Shown piece after piece: positions 12,586-15,467 of a stretch of DNA of 15,467 nucleotides; positions within the stretch are counted from its first letter, which is position 1; each line of letters starts with the position of its first letter. The notes under the pieces are model-generated. The model made no database searches. It saw nothing but the letters and a program-made list of their open reading frames with translations, and was not told the origin of the DNA. The translations under genes and the position numbers were made by a program. Source of the DNA: an uncultured bacterium (GTDB taxonomy: Bacteria > Cyanobacteriota > Vampirovibrionia > Gastranaerophilales > Gastranaerophilaceae); assembly GCA_900553845.1 (NCBI GenBank), contig USEW01000023.1, positions 1-15,467 on the forward strand. Reading direction: 5' to 3'.

Positions 12586-14385
12586 CTATTCTTCGTTTAA
12601 ACTCAACACAGCCATAAAAGCTTCCTGCGGAACTTCAACACGTCCAACGGCTTTCATACGTTTTTTACCTTTTTTTTGTTTTTCCAAAAGTTTTCGTTTA
12701 CGAGAAATATCCCCACCATAACACTTATCTAGTACATTTTTTCTCATTGCTTTAATATTTGTTCTGGCTAAAACTCGTCCTCCAACAGCAGCCTGGATGG
12801 GAACTTCAAACATTTGACGCGGAATAATCTCACGAAGCTTAGCCGTAAGCTTTTGTCCTATATGATAAGCGTTATCTTTATGAACAATTGCTGATAGGGC
12901 ATCAACAGATTCACCGGCAAGCAAAACATCAATTTTTACCAAATCTGAACGTTTATAATCTGAAAAATCATAATCTAGACTTGCATAACCTTTTGACCTT
13001 GATTTTAACTGGTCGTAAAAGTCTGTAATAACCTCACTTAATGGTATTTCATATTCCAAATTTACACGAATAGGATCAATATAATGCATATTAATAAATA
13101 TACCGCGTTTGCCTTGAGCCAAATCCATTAAAGTTCCAACATAATCATTTGGAGTAAAAATATTTACCTTAACATAAGGTTCTTCAATATAGTCACGGAA
13201 TTGCGGTTCGGGCAAATTTGCAGGGTTATCGATTTCAACCATTTCACCGTTGGTTTTATAAACTTTATAAACAACAGAAGGTGCAGTTGTAACAATTGAC
13301 AAATCGTATTCTCTCTCCAAACGCTCCTGAGCTATTTCCATATGGAGCATCCCTAAAAAACCGCAACGAAAACCAAAACCAAGTGCTTGCGATGTTTCAG
13401 GTTCAAAAGTTATTGATGAGTCGTTTAGTTTTAGTTTTTCCAAAGCATCTTTTAAATCATGGTAATCATCGTTATCAACTGGATAAACGCCTGAAAATAC
13501 CATTGGTAAAGCTTCTTTATAGCCTTCAAGCGGTTCTTTTGCACCATTTTCATATAATGTTATAGTGTCGCCAACGAAACGAGTAATATCTTTTATTGAA
13601 GCAGCTAAATATCCAACTTCGCCTGTTTTAAGTTCATTTTGCGGGACTCTTTTTGGGTTTAAATATCCAACTTCTGTCACCTCATAAGTTTTATTATTTG
13701 CCATAAATTTTATAGAGTCACCGACTTTAACACTACCATCAACGACTTTAAAAAAGCAAATGGTACCCAAATATTTATCATATGCACTATCAAAAACAAG
13801 TGCACGAAGCGGTTTATCAGATGTATCATCAGGTGGCGGAACATATTTAATAATGGCTTCAAGCACTTTATCAATATTTGTCCCATCTTTAGCACTAACA
13901 GGTATTGCCATACTTGCGTCAATACCTAACACTTCTTCAATTTCAGCTTTAACCCGTTCAACATCAGCTGATGGCAAATCTATTTTATTAATAACTGGTA
14001 TTATTTCAAGATTCTGTTCCATTGCAAGATAAACATTTGCTAATGTTTGCGCTTCAACTCCTTGGGTTGCATCAACAATAAGCAAAGCACCCTCGCAGGC
14101 TGCAAGTGAGCGTGAAACTTCATATGAAAAATCAACGTGCCCCGGGGTATCAATCAAATTTAAAATATAATCATTGCCGTCTTCTGATTTATATTTCATT
14201 CTTGCACTATTTAGTTTTATTGTTATACCACGTTCACGCTCAATATCCATATTGTCAAGAAGCTGATCTTCCATATCACGAATGGCAACAGTTTCAGTTT
14301 TTTCCAGAATTCTGTCAGCAAGTGTGGACTTTCCATGGTCTATATGTGCAATAATACAAAAATTACGAATTTTATCACTAGCCAA
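12586..14385 (-). CDS. lepA: Elongation factor 4 (LepA), back-translocating GTPase
   Basis: LepA binds the ribosome and affects translocation and initiation. It is close in structure to EF-G but lacks domain IV. The 599 residues are the usual length. GTPase motifs are AHIDHGKS (residues 13-20, P-loop), RGITI (switch I), DTPGHVDF (G3), NKID (G4) and SAK (G5). GFRCGFLGMLHMEI marks domain III, and the LepA-specific C-terminal domain has KRKLLEKQKKGKKRMK. The start is TTG 14385, with TGAGGT (14399-14394) 8 nt upstream, an ideal Shine-Dalgarno site. It has its own promoter (14422-14450), and the YkgJ-type gene follows in the same operon. Confidence 0.97.
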   Translation of the reverse strand: MASDKIRNFCIIAHIDHGKSTLADRILEKTETVAIRDMEDQLLDNMDIERERGITIKLNSARMKYKSEDGNDYILNLIDTPGHVDFSYEVSRSLAACEGALLIVDATQGVEAQTLANVYLAMEQNLEIIPVINKIDLPSADVERVKAEIEEVLGIDASMAIPVSAKDGTNIDKVLEAIIKYVPPPDDTSDKPLRALVFDSAYDKYLGTICFFKVVDGSVKVGDSIKFMANNKTYEVTEVGYLNPKRVPQNELKTGEVGYLAASIKDITRFVGDTITLYENGAKEPLEGYKEALPMVFSGVYPVDNDDYHDLKDALEKLKLNDSSITFEPETSQALGFGFRCGFLGMLHMEIAQERLEREYDLSIVTTAPSVVYKVYKTNGEMVEIDNPANLPEPQFRDYIEEPYVKVNIFTPNDYVGTLMDLAQGKRGIFINMHYIDPIRVNLEYEIPLSEVITDFYDQLKSRSKGYASLDYDFSDYKRSDLVKIDVLLAGESVDALSAIVHKDNAYHIGQKLTAKLREIIPRQMFEVPIQAAVGGRVLARTNIKAMRKNVLDKCYGGDISRKRKLLEKQKKGKKRMKAVGRVEVPQEAFMAVLSLNEE

Positions 14386-14421
14386 AATTTATAACCTCAT
14401 TTCCGTTTATCTATCATAAGA

Positions 14422-14450
14422 ATTATAACAGAAAAAAATTAATTTGTAAA
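14422..14450 (-). promoter_or_regulatory. Promoter of lepA operon
   Basis: Read on the - strand: TTTACA (14450-14445), exactly 17 bp, perfect TATAAT (14427-14422). Transcription would start near 14415, giving a leader of about 30 nt with a good TGAGGT site. This is a conventional leadered promoter. Confidence 0.75.
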
Positions 14451-14481
14451 GGCAGTATACGATAATTTACATCAGATTCTT

Positions 14482-15357
14482 TCAGCTTAAATCCTTAATA
14501 AGCATATCAAGAATAACAATTGCCTTATCATACGATTCCTGCATTTCTTCTTCATCTGCCCACTGAACAGGTGCAACTGCTCTTATTCCCAAAAACAGTT
14601 CATCATCAATTTCACCGCTGTATCCTATTTTCTCTGCAAATGAAGTATCCTTCAGATAAAATCCGTATTTCTTTACATGAGGATTATCAGGATAAATTGT
14701 TTCAAGGTCAATAAGAGTTATATCAGGCGAAATAGCGTCATCAGCCATTTTTCCGCTTATTACAAGCATTGCGTCTGCATTCTGCATTTCTGCGATCAGC
14801 TTTGTGGTCGAACCGTTATTATAGTCGGTATATTCAACCCCTGTATATGGAATATAATAAACAGATGCAACTGCTTTTCCATCATCATTAATATCTCCGC
14901 AAAGATTTTGAAGATAATCAGTAAATTTTTCAGAATATGCTATTTCCGCATTGTTATCAATGTATAATATTACAATATCCGGATCAGTCTTTGTCACCAA
15001 ATCGTAAATCAGATAACCTCCCAAGGCAACAAAAAACACACCTATACCAAGCCACCATTTATTATGATAGAAAAAGTTACTTATTCTTTTAAAAAAAGGA
15101 AGATTTACTTTTTCTTCTTTCGATTCTGACAGAATTTCACTTTGCTCAATTTCACCCTGTTTCAGACGTATAAGTTCAATTTTCTCATCTCTGAGCTGTT
15201 TTTCATAAGCCTCTTGTTTTTCTTTCTCCTTTTGAGCAATTCTTTCGGCCATACGCTGTTCAGCAAGCTTTTTTTCTGCTTCCTGCTGTTCCTTAAAACC
15301 TTTGGCAACTTTAAATACGCTTATTTCATTTTTTTCATCGGACTTTTTCCTGCCCAT
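14482..15357 (-). CDS. Uncharacterised coiled-coil and single-TM protein
   Basis: The 291 residues begin MGRKKSDEKN, followed by a charged helix rich in Lys, Glu and Gln (about 20-72, likely coiled coil). One transmembrane helix lies at about 101-121 (WWLGIGVFFVALGGYLIYDL). An extracytoplasmic domain (about 122-291) follows, with LYIDNNAEIAYSEKF and a motif AMLVISGKMADDAI. I do not recognise the domain. ATG 15357 has AAAGGA (15371-15366) 8 nt upstream, a Firmicutes-style Shine-Dalgarno site unlike most genes here. Codon choice (many AAG, CAG, CTT, GCA) also looks different from the neighbours by eye. It may be a transferred gene or a misjoined contig end. It reads toward lepA with 96 bp between them. 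Confidence 0.8.
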   Translation of the reverse strand: MGRKKSDEKNEISVFKVAKGFKEQQEAEKKLAEQRMAERIAQKEKEKQEAYEKQLRDEKIELIRLKQGEIEQSEILSESKEEKVNLPFFKRISNFFYHNKWWLGIGVFFVALGGYLIYDLVTKTDPDIVILYIDNNAEIAYSEKFTDYLQNLCGDINDDGKAVASVYYIPYTGVEYTDYNNGSTTKLIAEMQNADAMLVISGKMADDAISPDITLIDLETIYPDNPHVKKYGFYLKDTSFAEKIGYSGEIDDELFLGIRAVAPVQWADEEEMQESYDKAIVILDMLIKDLS

Positions 15358-15370
15358 TTCATATTTCCTT

Positions 15371-15466
15371 TCAAATATAAATACAATAAGGGCGTACTGA
15401 AATAATTAACAGTACACCCCACTTTAATTCATCTCTCTTGATTGCTACTGCAACGGCTTCATTGTC
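15371..15466 (-). CDS. Possible 3' end of a gene running in from the right edge
   Basis: An open frame of 31 codons plus TGA enters from beyond the window. Its first half (AVAVAIKRDELK) looks coding, while its last half runs through a hairpin. Either the gene really ends there or the true stop is displaced by sequence error. Too short to identify. Confidence 0.2.
   Translation of the reverse strand, partial: DNEAVAVAIKRDELKWGVLLIISVRPYCIYI
15390..15419 (-). terminator. Terminator-like hairpin upstream of 14482-15357 gene
   Basis: On the - strand GGGTGTACTG and CAGTACGCCC pair over 10 positions (one G-U) around a 10 nt loop, followed by TTATTGTATTTAT. The T-run is interrupted. It would end transcription of a gene lying to the right of the window. 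Confidence 0.45.
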
Positions 15467-15467
15467 G

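Noticed and set aside
13296..14354. Several + strand open frames inside lepA
   Set aside because: They are antisense shadows of a highly conserved gene, with no start signals of their own.

Overview
This AT-rich window (a hand-counted 60 bp of the rdgB coding stretch is about 30% GC) comes from a Gram-negative-type bacterium. It carries a Kdo transferase (waaA) and a GT9 heptosyltransferase of lipopolysaccharide core assembly, plus uppS, tig, tsaD and lepA. The AMIN-like envelope protein, poor use of Shine-Dalgarno sites and low GC would fit a gut Gastranaerophilales/Vampirovibrionia genome (non-photosynthetic relatives of Cyanobacteria). That placement is inference, and other AT-rich Gram-negative lineages remain possible.

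Layout, left to right. A large unassigned protein (61-2127, +) precedes tsaD (2184-3227, +), uppS (3307-4041, +) and a broken rdgB that overlaps uppS by four bases. A GC-rich, hairpin-rich insert of about 590 bp (4223-4814) destroys rdgB and fills the space up to the convergent tig gene (4815-6110, -). waaA (6192-7457, -) lies upstream of tig and is divergent from a Nudix ADP-ribose pyrophosphatase (7556-8095, +). A second, related GC-rich block (8096-8413) follows and supplies the stop codon of a convergent AMIN-like membrane protein (8383-9516, -). Upstream of that is a secreted VirB10-like-barrel protein (9661-10581, -), divergent from a small winged-helix protein (10643-10948, +) and the heptosyltransferase (10994-12004, +). 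A YkgJ-type Cys-cluster protein (11999-12583, -) and lepA (12586-14385, -) form a tight operon. A coiled-coil/TM protein at the right end (14482-15357, -) has a different, Firmicutes-like look.

The genes are mostly housekeeping: tRNA t6A synthesis (tsaD), polyprenyl carrier synthesis (uppS), LPS core assembly (waaA and heptosyltransferase), translation and protein folding (lepA, tig) and nucleotide clean-up (Nudix, lost rdgB).

The most unusual content is the pair of GC-rich mosaic repeats. They share exact 18-19 nt blocks, a hairpin whose pairing survives substitution through a G-U wobble, and a recurrent GGCTTACGC-T6 motif. Both lie between convergent genes and both alter the 3' end of a neighbouring gene. 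A second theme is initiation. Several genes (tsaD, Nudix, 9661-10581, the winged-helix gene and the heptosyltransferase) have a -10 box only 6-10 nt before the start codon and no usable Shine-Dalgarno site, suggesting leaderless or near-leaderless mRNAs. Others (tig, lepA, waaA) have leaders with GAGG-type sites.
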